A stretch of 62,732 bases of DNA from Synechocystis salina LEGE 00031 (GTDB taxonomy: Bacteria > Cyanobacteriota > Cyanobacteriia > Cyanobacteriales > Microcystaceae), in the NCBI RefSeq assembly GCF_015207985.1, contig NZ_JADEVV010000020.1:1-62732 (forward strand), written 5' to 3'. The notes under the pieces were generated by a model, which was not told where the DNA came from, made no database searches, and worked only from the letters and a program-made list of their open reading frames with translations. The position numbers were made by a program, and so were the translations under genes. Below are positions 48,505 to 57,529 of the stretch, piece after piece. Every line of letters starts with the position of its first letter. Within the stretch, counting starts at the first letter, position 1.

Positions 48505-48969
48505 TCAATTTTTATCGGAAAAATCTAGCCAAAATTTATCGTTTAACAAACTTTCTAGTTCCCCAGGAAAAGGAGACATATCTGGGAAAAATGTGTTGGG
48601 ATAATCTTCTCTCATTGCGGCTAAAGCATCTTGGTAAGACTCAGGGAAAATTTCCAGCACAAACCCCTTCAGACTGGGAGAGCTTTTCAATCGTTTTTTA
48701 ATTTCCTGACGAAAATTGCGAATTTCAATTTCCCACCCCCGAAAACACTCTGGACAATCGACAAAACAACGTTTCAACAAATGCTCTAGCAAACGGGATA
48801 ATAAACTATCAACAGCGTGACGTTCATTTCTACCCAAAGTTTCTATTTCCTCAATTAAGTTATCCCAATCAACTTGAGAAAAATCCTGACATCTTAAGAG
48901 CTTGGCTGTTTCCTTTGTCCACAGGCTGAAGTCCTGCTCATAAAGTGTTTTTTGTTGTATGAATACCAT
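48505..48969 (-). CDS. DUF29 family protein
   Basis: A 154-residue protein with the DUF29 pattern: LYEQDFSLWTKETAKLLRCQDFSQVDWDNLIEEIETLGRNER and LLSRLLEHLLKRCF, then a helical tail ending FWLDFSDKN. DUF29 proteins are abundant in cyanobacteria, often in several copies, with no known function. It is in its own small cluster beside a VOC protein, 12 bases from the VanX gene's end. Confidence 0.88.
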   Translation of the reverse strand: MVFIQQKTLYEQDFSLWTKETAKLLRCQDFSQVDWDNLIEEIETLGRNERHAVDSLLSRLLEHLLKRCFVDCPECFRGWEIEIRNFRQEIKKRLKSSPSLKGFVLEIFPESYQDALAAMREDYPNTFFPDMSPFPGELESLLNDKFWLDFSDKN

Positions 48970-49065
48970 AACTATTCAGCTCCTGGAATTTTCTTGATGC
49001 AACTACTTTTTGCCATCGAAATGAGTAATTCTTAGCCCATTATCTTAAGTGATAAATTTATCTAA

Positions 49066-49497
49066 CTAGCGATCGCCAATGGCCACAAATTCTTTTACAC
49101 CAAAAATTGCTTCCCGGTGACGGTACCATTTGAATTCCAGGTAATTATGGAACGGGTCAGCTAGGAAAAAAGTGCGATGTTCTGTCAATTCCCCTCCAAA
49201 ACGGAGCTTGGGCGGTAAATGATAGGCAATGCCCTGGGCTTCCACTCTTTCACAGAGGGCAAACCAATCCGCCTCAGCAGTGAACACTAAACCAAAATGC
49301 CGGGGATAAATGCCCTGTTGTTTTACCAACGGCTCCAGGGTAACGTGGGCCACCACTTGATGGCCATAGAAATCCAGAATTACCGCCTTATCGGTTTCTC
49401 TGCCGGCCTTGGCTCCCAGGCGATCGCAGTAAAATTCCTTAGTTTTCGGAATATCATTAACGGGGATGGCGAGGTGGAAAATAATAGGGGCTGTCAT
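49066..49497 (-). CDS. VOC-fold (glyoxalase/dioxygenase-like) protein
   Basis: A 143-residue protein with two beta-alpha-beta3 units: MTAPIIFHLAIPVNDIPKTKEFY and HRTFFLADPFHNYLEFKWYRH. The His in FHLAIP and the Glu in NYLEFKWY occupy the usual metal-ligand positions. Glyoxalase I, dioxygenase and resistance members exist; this cannot be told apart here, so no substrate is given. It sits upstream of the DUF29 gene on the same strand and is divergent from dnaX. Confidence 0.85.
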   Translation of the reverse strand: MTAPIIFHLAIPVNDIPKTKEFYCDRLGAKAGRETDKAVILDFYGHQVVAHVTLEPLVKQQGIYPRHFGLVFTAEADWFALCERVEAQGIAYHLPPKLRFGGELTEHRTFFLADPFHNYLEFKWYRHREAIFGVKEFVAIGDR

Positions 49498-49668
49498 CGG
49501 CATTGCACTCCAGCCTTACAAATAAATCAGCACTGACCCTCCCATTCTAAGCTTCTTGCCCCTTGCCTTTGCCTGCCCCGTCACAGGCTGTTAACTTGAC
49601 CTCTTTTTTTTGCCTTTTGGAGTTAGGCTGAGAATCCCCCTGTTTGTCGATCGCCCGGTTACCCCGCC

Positions 49669-51693
49669 ATGGCCTACGAACCTCTGCACCATAAATATCG
49701 CCCCCAGACCTTTGCGGACTTAGTGGGCCAAACGGCGATCGCCGCTACGTTGAGCAATGCCATTGCCCAGGAGCGCATTGTTCCTGCTTACCTATTCACC
49801 GGCCCCAGGGGAACGGGCAAAACCTCTTCGGCGAGAATTTTAGCCAAGTCCCTAAACTGCATTGCCGGCGATCGGCCCACGGCCACCCCCTGCGGTCAAT
49901 GTGCTACCTGTCGGGCCATTACCAACGGTTCCGCTTTAGACGTCATTGAAATTGATGCGGCTAGTAATACAGGGGTAGATAATATTCGAGAAATTATTGA
50001 ACGGGCCCAATTTTCTCCAGTACAATGTCGGTACAAAGTATATGTGATCGATGAATGTCATATGCTTAGTACGGCCGCATTTAATGCTCTATTGAAAACC
50101 TTGGAGGAGCCGCCGGAAAGGGTTGTTTTTGTTTTGGCCACCACCGATCCCCAGCGGGTGCTACCCACCATCATTTCCCGTTGTCAACGGTTTGATTATC
50201 GCCGCATTCCTCTAGAAGCAATGGTTAACCACCTGCGCTACATTGCTGGGCAAGAAAATATTAATATCGACCAACCAGCTTTAACCCTAGTGGCCCAAAT
50301 TGCCAATGGTGGTTTGCGGGATGCGGAAAGTTTGCTCGATCAACTAAGTTTACTGCCCGATCTAATTACCCCTGATAAGGTTTGGAATCTGGTGGGGGCA
50401 GTGCCAGAGCAGGATTTGTTGACCCTCCTAGAGGCGATCGCCAGTGACGATGCAGAAACACTATTGGGCACCTGTCGGCAAATTTTAAACCGGGGACGGG
50501 AACCCCTGGTGGTATTACAAAACCTAGCAAGCTTTTACTTAAACTTACTTATTGCCCAAACTGCGCCCCAACGGTCGGATTTAGTGGCGGTGACAGCGGA
50601 AACTTGGCAAGCACTCTGCGGTCTGGCTCCCCAGTGGGAGAGGGGGGTAATTTTACAAGGACAACAAAAACTGAAGGAGAGTGAAATCCAAATTCGCAAT
50701 ACCACCCAACCCCGACTCTGGTTGGAGGTGACCCTGTTGGGCTTGTTACCATCAGCCTGTGCAGTAGCAACCGTTGCAACTCAGCAATCTTCAGCCAAAG
50801 CATCTGGGGTCCAACGGACAACCCAGGCAAAACCCAGTAATGTGGTCGCCTTTCCCAGTGGCCAGCATAACCGTCTGACGGTGGTGGATTCCCCCATTAC
50901 CCCGCCGCCCCCCATTCCTGAAACCGTTGCTGTGGAACAGGAGGAAGTCGTAGATGACTCCAGCTCGAAGCCAACCAACTACCATGGCGACTTAACTCAA
51001 CTGTGGGCAGAAACCTTAAACAACCTAGGCGCTCTTAGTCAGTCCTTATTTAAATCCTTTGGTGCTTTAGTTGGTTTAGTGGGCAACAATGCCACTGTGA
51101 GTGTCACCACCCAACAATTGCTGAAAATTGCGGCAGGTAAAAAAGATGAACTGGAAGCGGCCCTGGGGCAGGCCTGTGGCCAATCGGTGAAAGTTAATTT
51201 GGTAGTGGGCAAATCATCTAATCCAGAGCAGTCTTCCGTTAGTACTCCTCCGCCCCCTAGCCATACTAAACCACCAGCTTTTACCCCGGAACCGAGTCAT
51301 CCTCCGACAAAAACCGTAGCGTCTACTCCCCCTGCATCCCCACCGATCGCCTCTGGAACGGCCACCTCAGAAATTAAGCCTTCCCCCCGACGGGAATCCC
51401 ATAGTCAGTCCAGACCAACACCGCCACCGGAACCAGTCAGCGAAGCCCTTCCTCCAGAAAATATTAGTGAAACTGCCACCCGTAAGGCGATCGAACAGTT
51501 TGCCAAAAATTTTGACGGGGAAATTGTGGCGTCCGATGCTACTCCTCAACCAGGGGCCGATAATGGCGATGATGTGCCAACAGCACCAGCCCAGCCTCCC
51601 ATGGACCACAACGGGCATCTTCAAACGAACCAACCCACCGTGCTCAACCGACCGGCGATCGTCCCGGAGGAAGAAGAGGATTTACCTTTTTAG
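49669..51693 (+). CDS. dnaX: DNA polymerase III gamma/tau subunit
   Basis: The clamp-loader ATPase. Walker A is GPRGTGKTS at 45-53, the zinc module has cysteines near 65-85 (CIAGDRPTATPCGQCATC), Walker B is VIDECHMLS, and sensor 1 is ATTDP. Domain III ends near residue 360. After a Pro/Ser/Thr-rich linker there is a tau-like region (about 440-515, LWAETLNNLGALSQSLFKSFG), another disordered linker and the acidic end EEEEDLPF. There is no intein, unlike the PCC 6803 gene as I recall it. The length is 674 residues. It is followed by a small convergent membrane-protein gene and then ileS. Confidence 0.95.
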   Translation: MAYEPLHHKYRPQTFADLVGQTAIAATLSNAIAQERIVPAYLFTGPRGTGKTSSARILAKSLNCIAGDRPTATPCGQCATCRAITNGSALDVIEIDAASNTGVDNIREIIERAQFSPVQCRYKVYVIDECHMLSTAAFNALLKTLEEPPERVVFVLATTDPQRVLPTIISRCQRFDYRRIPLEAMVNHLRYIAGQENINIDQPALTLVAQIANGGLRDAESLLDQLSLLPDLITPDKVWNLVGAVPEQDLLTLLEAIASDDAETLLGTCRQILNRGREPLVVLQNLASFYLNLLIAQTAPQRSDLVAVTAETWQALCGLAPQWERGVILQGQQKLKESEIQIRNTTQPRLWLEVTLLGLLPSACAVATVATQQSSAKASGVQRTTQAKPSNVVAFPSGQHNRLTVVDSPITPPPPIPETVAVEQEEVVDDSSSKPTNYHGDLTQLWAETLNNLGALSQSLFKSFGALVGLVGNNATVSVTTQQLLKIAAGKKDELEAALGQACGQSVKVNLVVGKSSNPEQSSVSTPPPPSHTKPPAFTPEPSHPPTKTVASTPPASPPIASGTATSEIKPSPRRESHSQSRPTPPPEPVSEALPPENISETATRKAIEQFAKNFDGEIVASDATPQPGADNGDDVPTAPAQPPMDHNGHLQTNQPTVLNRPAIVPEEEEDLPF

Positions 51694-51729
51694 TGCCTGT
51701 TGCTCAGGTCTGATTTCCCCTAACCGGAC

Positions 51730-51954
51730 CTATGGCTTTTCGGCAAAGAAGCCCTTAACTTTTTCCACCCCCGTTTGCACATCCTGCCAAGACAGCTTGA
51801 GCAGGGAAAACACCCCCACAAATACCAGGGCAATGCCAATCAAAAAATTACCATCAGCCAAAAACAAACCCACAATGACAATGAAATAGGGGGAAAGAAT
51901 AGCACTAACTTTTTCCACCACCTGGACGGTTTCGGTCTGTTTTGGTTCATTCAT
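51730..51954 (-). CDS. Small two-helix membrane protein
   Basis: A 74-residue protein with a charged N-terminus (MNEPKQTETVQVVEKV), two membrane segments forming a hairpin (SAILSPYFIVIVGLFLADG and FLIGIALVFVGVFSLLKL) and an amphipathic end (WQDVQTGVEKVKGFFAEKP). I recognise no precise family. It loosely recalls the small thylakoid CAAD/CurT-like proteins, but this is weak. It lies convergent to dnaX and divergent from ileS. Confidence 0.6.
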   Translation of the reverse strand: MNEPKQTETVQVVEKVSAILSPYFIVIVGLFLADGNFLIGIALVFVGVFSLLKLSWQDVQTGVEKVKGFFAEKP

Positions 51955-52148
51955 GGCCGGTTGTTCCAGAAAAATGAGCAGGTTGATACACGATCATCCC
52001 TTGGAATTATACTGGCCCGCCAGGGGAGATCAAGCAAAGACCAGCCTATGGCGATCGCCGAAGGGGGAGTAAAACAGCGGTGGATGGGTTAGGAAAACGG
52101 GGTAAAATCAACAAGTATTCCTATGCACAACTCTGCCCTAAAGCCACT

Positions 52149-55085
52149 GTGACTGAAGCCAAAAGTTATAAAGACACCGTTAACTTGCCCCAAACCCGCT
52201 TTGACATGCGGGCCAATGCCAGCAAAAGAGAGCCGGAAATTCAGCAATATTGGCAGGAAAAAGGAATTTACGCCGACCTAGCAGACCATAACCCCAAAGA
52301 TTTGTTTGTGCTCCACGACGGGCCGCCCTACGCCAACGGCGCTCTCCACATGGGCCATGCCCTCAATAAAGTCCTTAAGGATATTATCAATAAATATAAA
52401 CTATTACGGGGACACAAGGTCCATTACGTTCCCGGTTGGGATTGCCATGGCTTGCCGATTGAACTCAAAGTTCTGCAAAGTTTAAAAAGCAGTGAAAGGG
52501 CGGAGTTAACCCCTCTCACCCTGCGCCACAAAGCCAGGGATTTTGCCCTCAAAGCCCAACAGGAACAAGCCGTGGGTTTCCAGCGTTATGGCATTTGGGG
52601 GGATTGGAAAAAGCCTTATTTAACTCTGACCCCGGAATATGAAGCGGCCCAAATTGGCGTATTTGGAGCCATGGCCCTCAAGGGTTACATCTATCGAGGC
52701 CTAAAACCCGTCCATTGGAGTCCCAGTTCCCGCACGGCTTTGGCAGAAGCGGAGTTGGAATACCCCGAAGGCCACACTTCCCGCAGTATCTACGCCACCT
52801 TTCCCATCGTTAAATTAGGGGAAAAAGCCGGTGCACTGGAGGAATACTCCCATAATTTAGCCGTTGCCATTTGGACAACCACCCCCTGGACCCTGCCGGG
52901 AAACCTTGCAGTGGCGGTTAATGGTCACTTGGACTACGCCGTAGTGGAAATTCAGTATCCCCAGTTACCGAGCTCAACGGGGACTGAATACGTCATTCCC
53001 GCCGGCCCATTGGCATCAGAGAACAAAAGGGACGCCAAACCACAATTTGTCATTGTGGCGAAGGATCTAGTGGAAAGCCTAAGCAAAACCCTAGATTTAG
53101 TCCTAGACATTAAGACAGTTATTAAGGGCGAAATTTTAGAATATTGTCTCTACCAACATCCTTTATTTGATCGCCAAAGCCCCGTGGTGATCGGTGGAGA
53201 TTACATTACAACGGAATCTGGCACAGGATTAGTCCACACCGCCCCTGGCCATGGTTTGGAAGACTATATGACTGGGCAAAAATATAACTTACCCATTCTC
53301 TCTCCGGTGGATGGTCAGGGCAATTTAACCGAAGAAGCTGGGGAATTTCAGGGCTTAAACGTTTTAAAGGACGCTAATCAAGCCATTATTAATCGCTTAA
53401 TTGCCGAAGGAAGTTTACTCAAAGAAGAAGCCTACGAGCATAAATATCCCTACGATTGGCGCACCAAAAAGCCGACTATTTTCCGCGCCACGGAACAGTG
53501 GTTTGCCTCGGTGGCAGGTTTTCGGGATCAAGCCTTAAAAGCAATCAAAGAAGTTACTTGGATTCCTGCCCAAGGAGAAAATCGCATTACCCCCATGGTT
53601 GGCGATCGCAGTGATTGGTGTATTTCTCGCCAGCGGGCTTGGGGAGTGCCCATTCCGGTATTTTACGATGATGAAACCAATGAGCCTTTGTTAACAGAGG
53701 AAACCATTAACCATGTGCAACGGATTATTGCCCAAAAAGGGTCCGATGCCTGGTGGGAATTGACCGTAGAGGAACTGCTACCGGAAAAATATCGTAACAA
53801 TGGCCGTACCTACCGCAAAGGGGAAGACACCATGGACGTGTGGTTTGATTCTGGTTCTTCCTGGGCAGCGGTGGCGGACAATCGGCCAGAATTGAAATAC
53901 CCGGTAGATTTGTATTTAGAAGGTTCCGACCAGCATCGGGGTTGGTTTCAGTCCAGCTTGCTCACCAGTGTGGCGGTGAATGGTATTGCCCCCTATAAAA
54001 CGGTGTTAACCCATGGTTTTGTCCTCGATGAAAAGGGCCATAAAATGAGTAAGTCCTTGGGTAATGTGGTAGATCCTTACCAAATCATCAATGGCGGTAA
54101 AAATCAAAAGCAGGAACCCGCCTATGGGGCAGACGTTTTACGGCTTTGGGTGGCGTCGGTGGACTATGCCAATGATGTGCCCATTGGCCAAGGCATCCTG
54201 AAGCAGTTGGTGGATGTGCGCAACAAAATCCGCAATACGGCCCGATTTTTGCTTGGTAATTTGCATGATTTTAATCCCGAAACCGATGCGGTTAATTATG
54301 AAGATTTGCCGGAATTAGACCGCTATATGTTGCATCGCATGACGGAGGTGTTTACGGAGGTAACGGAAGCCTACGAAAATTTCCAATTCTTTAAGTTTTT
54401 CCAAACGGTACAAAACTTTTGTGTGGTGGATTTATCCAACTTTTACTTAGACATTGCTAAAGACCGTTTGTATATTTCTGCCCCCAATGCTCCCCGCCGC
54501 CGCAGTTGCCAAACCGTACTCCAGTTAGCGCTGGAAAATTTGGTCAAGGCGATCGCCCCGGTGTTGTGTCATTTAGCGGAAGATATTTGGCAATTTTTAC
54601 CCTATGAAAAACCAGCGGAATCGGTGTTCCAAGCCGGTTGGGTGACGATGGATTCCCATTGGGTGCAGCCAGAATTAGCCCAAACCTGGGTTAAGCTACG
54701 GCAACTACGTACAGAAGTTAATAAGGTGATGGAATCGGCCCGTACCGCTAAGGCGATCGGTGCGTCTTTGGAAGCTAAGGTCTTAATCCACACTAACGAC
54801 GACCATTGGTCCCAATTACTACAGCGTTATAACCGAGAAGAATCCAATCATGTGGATACTCTGCGTTATTTGTTGTTGGCTTCCCAAGTGGAATTGTTGG
54901 AGAATACGGCTGGAATTGATGACTTGCAATTTAAGACTTCAACAGATGCGTTAAGCCTAGGCATTACCAATGCAGATGGTCATAAATGTGAACGTTGCTG
55001 GAATTATTCCACTCAGGTGGGTAGTTTTAGCGACGATCCCAGCATTTGTGAACGGTGCAATGAGGCTCTCCAGGGAAATTTTTAA
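52149..55085 (+). CDS. ileS: Isoleucine--tRNA ligase
   Basis: A class I aminoacyl-tRNA synthetase of about 978 residues. The HIGH motif is HMGH (67-70, GALHMGHALN), the editing domain carries TTPWTLPGNLAVAV and the KMSKS loop is HKMSKSLGNV. The C-terminal zinc module has CERCWN and CERCNE, as in bacterial IleS. The GTG at 52149 (MTEAKSYKDT) fits family starts better than an ATG at 52080. No T-box is visible upstream, as expected for a cyanobacterium. Confidence 0.96.
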   Translation: MTEAKSYKDTVNLPQTRFDMRANASKREPEIQQYWQEKGIYADLADHNPKDLFVLHDGPPYANGALHMGHALNKVLKDIINKYKLLRGHKVHYVPGWDCHGLPIELKVLQSLKSSERAELTPLTLRHKARDFALKAQQEQAVGFQRYGIWGDWKKPYLTLTPEYEAAQIGVFGAMALKGYIYRGLKPVHWSPSSRTALAEAELEYPEGHTSRSIYATFPIVKLGEKAGALEEYSHNLAVAIWTTTPWTLPGNLAVAVNGHLDYAVVEIQYPQLPSSTGTEYVIPAGPLASENKRDAKPQFVIVAKDLVESLSKTLDLVLDIKTVIKGEILEYCLYQHPLFDRQSPVVIGGDYITTESGTGLVHTAPGHGLEDYMTGQKYNLPILSPVDGQGNLTEEAGEFQGLNVLKDANQAIINRLIAEGSLLKEEAYEHKYPYDWRTKKPTIFRATEQWFASVAGFRDQALKAIKEVTWIPAQGENRITPMVGDRSDWCISRQRAWGVPIPVFYDDETNEPLLTEETINHVQRIIAQKGSDAWWELTVEELLPEKYRNNGRTYRKGEDTMDVWFDSGSSWAAVADNRPELKYPVDLYLEGSDQHRGWFQSSLLTSVAVNGIAPYKTVLTHGFVLDEKGHKMSKSLGNVVDPYQIINGGKNQKQEPAYGADVLRLWVASVDYANDVPIGQGILKQLVDVRNKIRNTARFLLGNLHDFNPETDAVNYEDLPELDRYMLHRMTEVFTEVTEAYENFQFFKFFQTVQNFCVVDLSNFYLDIAKDRLYISAPNAPRRRSCQTVLQLALENLVKAIAPVLCHLAEDIWQFLPYEKPAESVFQAGWVTMDSHWVQPELAQTWVKLRQLRTEVNKVMESARTAKAIGASLEAKVLIHTNDDHWSQLLQRYNREESNHVDTLRYLLLASQVELLENTAGIDDLQFKTSTDALSLGITNADGHKCERCWNYSTQVGSFSDDPSICERCNEALQGNF

Positions 55086-55142
55086 TCTCCATGCTCTGAA
55101 CAGAGTTAATTGAACCATAGCCATAATTCAAGGGATGGTTTC

Positions 55143-55160
55143 GGGGGTTTTCACGCCCCC
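55143..55160. terminator. GC-rich hairpin between ileS and the mutarotase gene
   Basis: GGGGG and CCCCC (55143-55147 and 55156-55160) form a five-base stem between two convergent genes, followed on the plus strand by a pyrimidine-rich CTTCCTTAATTTG. It may end transcription from either side, but the T-run is poor. Confidence 0.35.
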
Positions 55161-55217
55161 CTTCCTTAATTTGAAACTGCCAACGGACTCTTAACTCAAG
55201 GGAAAAGAGTAGCAAAA

Positions 55218-56087
55218 TTATTCCATTGACACCTGAAAATTCACCCAGGCAGAACGGGAAGAATAGGGTTCCACCCAGGCCAATTGCTCGCCGCTATTGA
55301 GGGCATTGCGGGGGCCACTCCAGGGTTCCAGGCAAAGATAGTCCTTCCCCGCCACAGTCCAAAACACCAGGGTTTGGTACAGTTCACTGAAGCTAACTTC
55401 TATCTTTACATTCCGGTCTGGGTCGACAAAATTGGCCCTTGGCTGGGAGATTTGGGTAAAGGCTAAATCCAATTCCGGGGCAGTGAGATCCAGTTGACCA
55501 CCATAGCCATGGCGATCGCCAGTTTTTTGGTCTAGGTAATCATCAGCGGGAATTGCCAACGTAACTCCCAGCTTCTCTCGGCAAAAAAAGTAGGGATGCA
55601 AGCCGAGGGAAAAGGGCATCCGCTGATCGCCAAGGTTAGCAATACGTTGCTCAATGCGGAGATTATGGCCCTGGAGTTGATAGCTAAAAACTAGTTCAAA
55701 TTCAAAGGGAAAAGCCTCGAGGGTGGCATCATTGTGGCTCAACCGTAAATCCAACTGGGCGCTTGCTTGGGTTTGCTGGCCGATTACTTCCCAGGGTAGA
55801 TCCCGCGCAAAACCATGTTGTCTGAGGCGATAATTTTTGCCGTCGTAGTTGAACTGATCATGGGGCAGATTGCCGCAAATGGGAAATAAAATCGGGATTC
55901 CCCCCCGCACCGACAGAGATGGATCTTGAAACCGCTCTTCGTCAAAATATAGGACGGGTTGACCTTGAATGGTCCAATTGGTCACCAGACCGCCCCGCCC
56001 CGGCACGAGGGAAAGTCGAGCCAAACTTTGATCATCTTCCAGATGGTAGGTTAACGGGCGATCAGGGGTAAAACTAATGTTGTACAT
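55218..56087 (-). CDS. Aldose 1-epimerase (GalM-like)
   Basis: A 289-residue galactose-mutarotase-fold protein. Conserved pieces are GGIPILFPICGNLP, HGFARDLPWEVIG with the catalytic-type His, LGLHPYF with the second His, and the C-terminal LCLEPWSGPRNALN with the probable catalytic Glu. It converts alpha and beta hexoses, or is a hexose-6-phosphate epimerase of the YeaD type; the LxPWxG end leans to YeaD. It follows the 112-residue gene with two bases between stop and start, so they are coupled. Confidence 0.85.
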   Translation of the reverse strand: MYNISFTPDRPLTYHLEDDQSLARLSLVPGRGGLVTNWTIQGQPVLYFDEERFQDPSLSVRGGIPILFPICGNLPHDQFNYDGKNYRLRQHGFARDLPWEVIGQQTQASAQLDLRLSHNDATLEAFPFEFELVFSYQLQGHNLRIEQRIANLGDQRMPFSLGLHPYFFCREKLGVTLAIPADDYLDQKTGDRHGYGGQLDLTAPELDLAFTQISQPRANFVDPDRNVKIEVSFSELYQTLVFWTVAGKDYLCLEPWSGPRNALNSGEQLAWVEPYSSRSAWVNFQVSME

Positions 56088-56089
56088 GG

Positions 56090-56428
56090 TTAACAGAGCA
56101 CCTTACCGTAGGCTTCCACCTCACTACAAACTTCGTAAATATTGGTAACCGGAGGAATATTGAATAAAGGGCCCATTTCATCCAGAATTTTGCGGTGGAC
56201 TTCCGTTTGATTCGCCTCCATATCTTCGATGGTATTCCAGAGAATCACAGCAATGCCTTCATCGGAATTGGGTTTTCTCAGTAGGAAGGCACCCTTAAAG
56301 CCGCTTTTATAGGTGGAAATTGCCTTTTCATACAACCGTTGGGCCTCCGCAAACCGACCGGGTTTAAATTCTCCGATCGCCACATAGGCGCATTTATGTT
56401 GTAGGCAGTCAAAAAATTCGGCGGACAT
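56090..56428 (-). CDS. Ferredoxin-like (ABM-fold) small protein
   Basis: A 112-residue protein that looks like the antibiotic-biosynthesis-monooxygenase/Dabb alpha-beta fold: AYVAIGEFKPGRFAEAQRLYEKAISTYKSGFKGAFLLRKP and GIAVILWNTIEDMEANQ. It has no cofactor motif of its own. Such proteins often are monooxygenases or structural. It is the first gene of a two-gene unit with the epimerase. Function unknown. Confidence 0.65.
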   Translation of the reverse strand: MSAEFFDCLQHKCAYVAIGEFKPGRFAEAQRLYEKAISTYKSGFKGAFLLRKPNSDEGIAVILWNTIEDMEANQTEVHRKILDEMGPLFNIPPVTNIYEVCSEVEAYGKVLC

Positions 56429-56571
56429 GGTTGTTCTCTCCGGCGGTGAAGGGGCTTTACTTTACTTATACGCCTAGGCTTTGGCCAGCAAGACAAATTA
56501 GTCATTATTCTTAACTTTCCCCCTGCCCAGGGTAAATCCCCGTTACCACAATGGCGATCGCCCCCAGAAAT

Positions 56572-57423
56572 TTAAGCAAGTTTTTGCCAAAGTTGAATTT
56601 CATAGCATAAATGATCCCGAAAAATATTCCCAGCCTGTAATCCTTCCTGCACCAAGGCTTTGGCTTGTTTACCTAAAAAGTAGTCGAAAATTTTATACAG
56701 GGGGGGAACTGCAATCCTAACTAAACTGGCCAAATAAGTTAAAGTTGAAACTCCAAAGGTCTGAAAACTTTGCACACAAAGATCCAGCGTTGGTACAATT
56801 TGTTGAGAAATATCATCACTGTCGAGCAGAATAAAACCAGCCTTTTCCATCACCATCTGCAATTCATCTTTAATCAAACAATTGGAAAACATTCCTGTCT
56901 GATACTGCGCATTTTTACGAAACATGTCAGCCAGTAGCACATAACCTCCTGGTTTCACCAAGAATTTTGCCCCATCGGCAATGGTATCTGAAGCCATATA
57001 TTGGGTACTTTCACTAAAAAGCAACAAATCATATTGGGGAGCGGAACTAATCCGTTGTAAATCTTCTATAAATCCTTGGAAAGTGTTGCTATTAAAGCGA
57101 GCTTTACCTGCGGTCTTTTGTAAAAAATTGGACTCCTGAAAAGGATCTGGAGCAATGCCTTCCACTTGTAAACCTTTGCTAATTAGCTGACTGGCATTGT
57201 CCCCGTTGCCACACCCCACATCCAGTACGGTTTCGATATTCTGCGGTAAAAATGAAAGCAAATGGTCAGTATATTGCTCCTGGGCATGGCGAAGTTTTGC
57301 CATAGTTAAATCATCTTCTGTCTCCGGAACTGGTTGCCAATAACCATAGTGGAGATGGGAAGATCCCGTCAGATCTTGATAATACTGAAGCGCAGCGTTT
57401 TGATAGCGAGTAACATTATTCAT
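56572..57423 (-). CDS. SAM-dependent methyltransferase
   Basis: A 283-residue class I methyltransferase. It begins with an ALQYYQDLTGSSHLHYGYWQP stretch of the methyltransferase type-11/25 family. Motif I is ETVLDVGCGNGDN, and a later motif is YDLLLFSESTQYM. It resembles small-molecule N- or C-methyltransferases of the coclaurine/phosphoethanolamine and tocopherol group, but the substrate cannot be told. It is flanked by tldE (same strand, 106 bases upstream in transcription) and is probably expressed alone. Confidence 0.8.
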   Translation of the reverse strand: MNNVTRYQNAALQYYQDLTGSSHLHYGYWQPVPETEDDLTMAKLRHAQEQYTDHLLSFLPQNIETVLDVGCGNGDNASQLISKGLQVEGIAPDPFQESNFLQKTAGKARFNSNTFQGFIEDLQRISSAPQYDLLLFSESTQYMASDTIADGAKFLVKPGGYVLLADMFRKNAQYQTGMFSNCLIKDELQMVMEKAGFILLDSDDISQQIVPTLDLCVQSFQTFGVSTLTYLASLVRIAVPPLYKIFDYFLGKQAKALVQEGLQAGNIFRDHLCYEIQLWQKLA

Positions 57424-57529
57424 TCAATTACAGTACCATCAAAGCCTAAATAAATAACCGTTGGGGAAATTCCTGGTCGGATTTTTTTCAATGGCAGTCA
57501 AACCAAAATTACGATGCTCAAATATAGCG

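Noticed and set aside
51133-51145. Run of six A in dnaX as a possible programmed frameshift site for a gamma form
   Set aside because: The codon frame is AAA AAA, preceded by T, so it does not form the A-AAA-AAG slippery heptamer, and no stem-loop is obvious after it.
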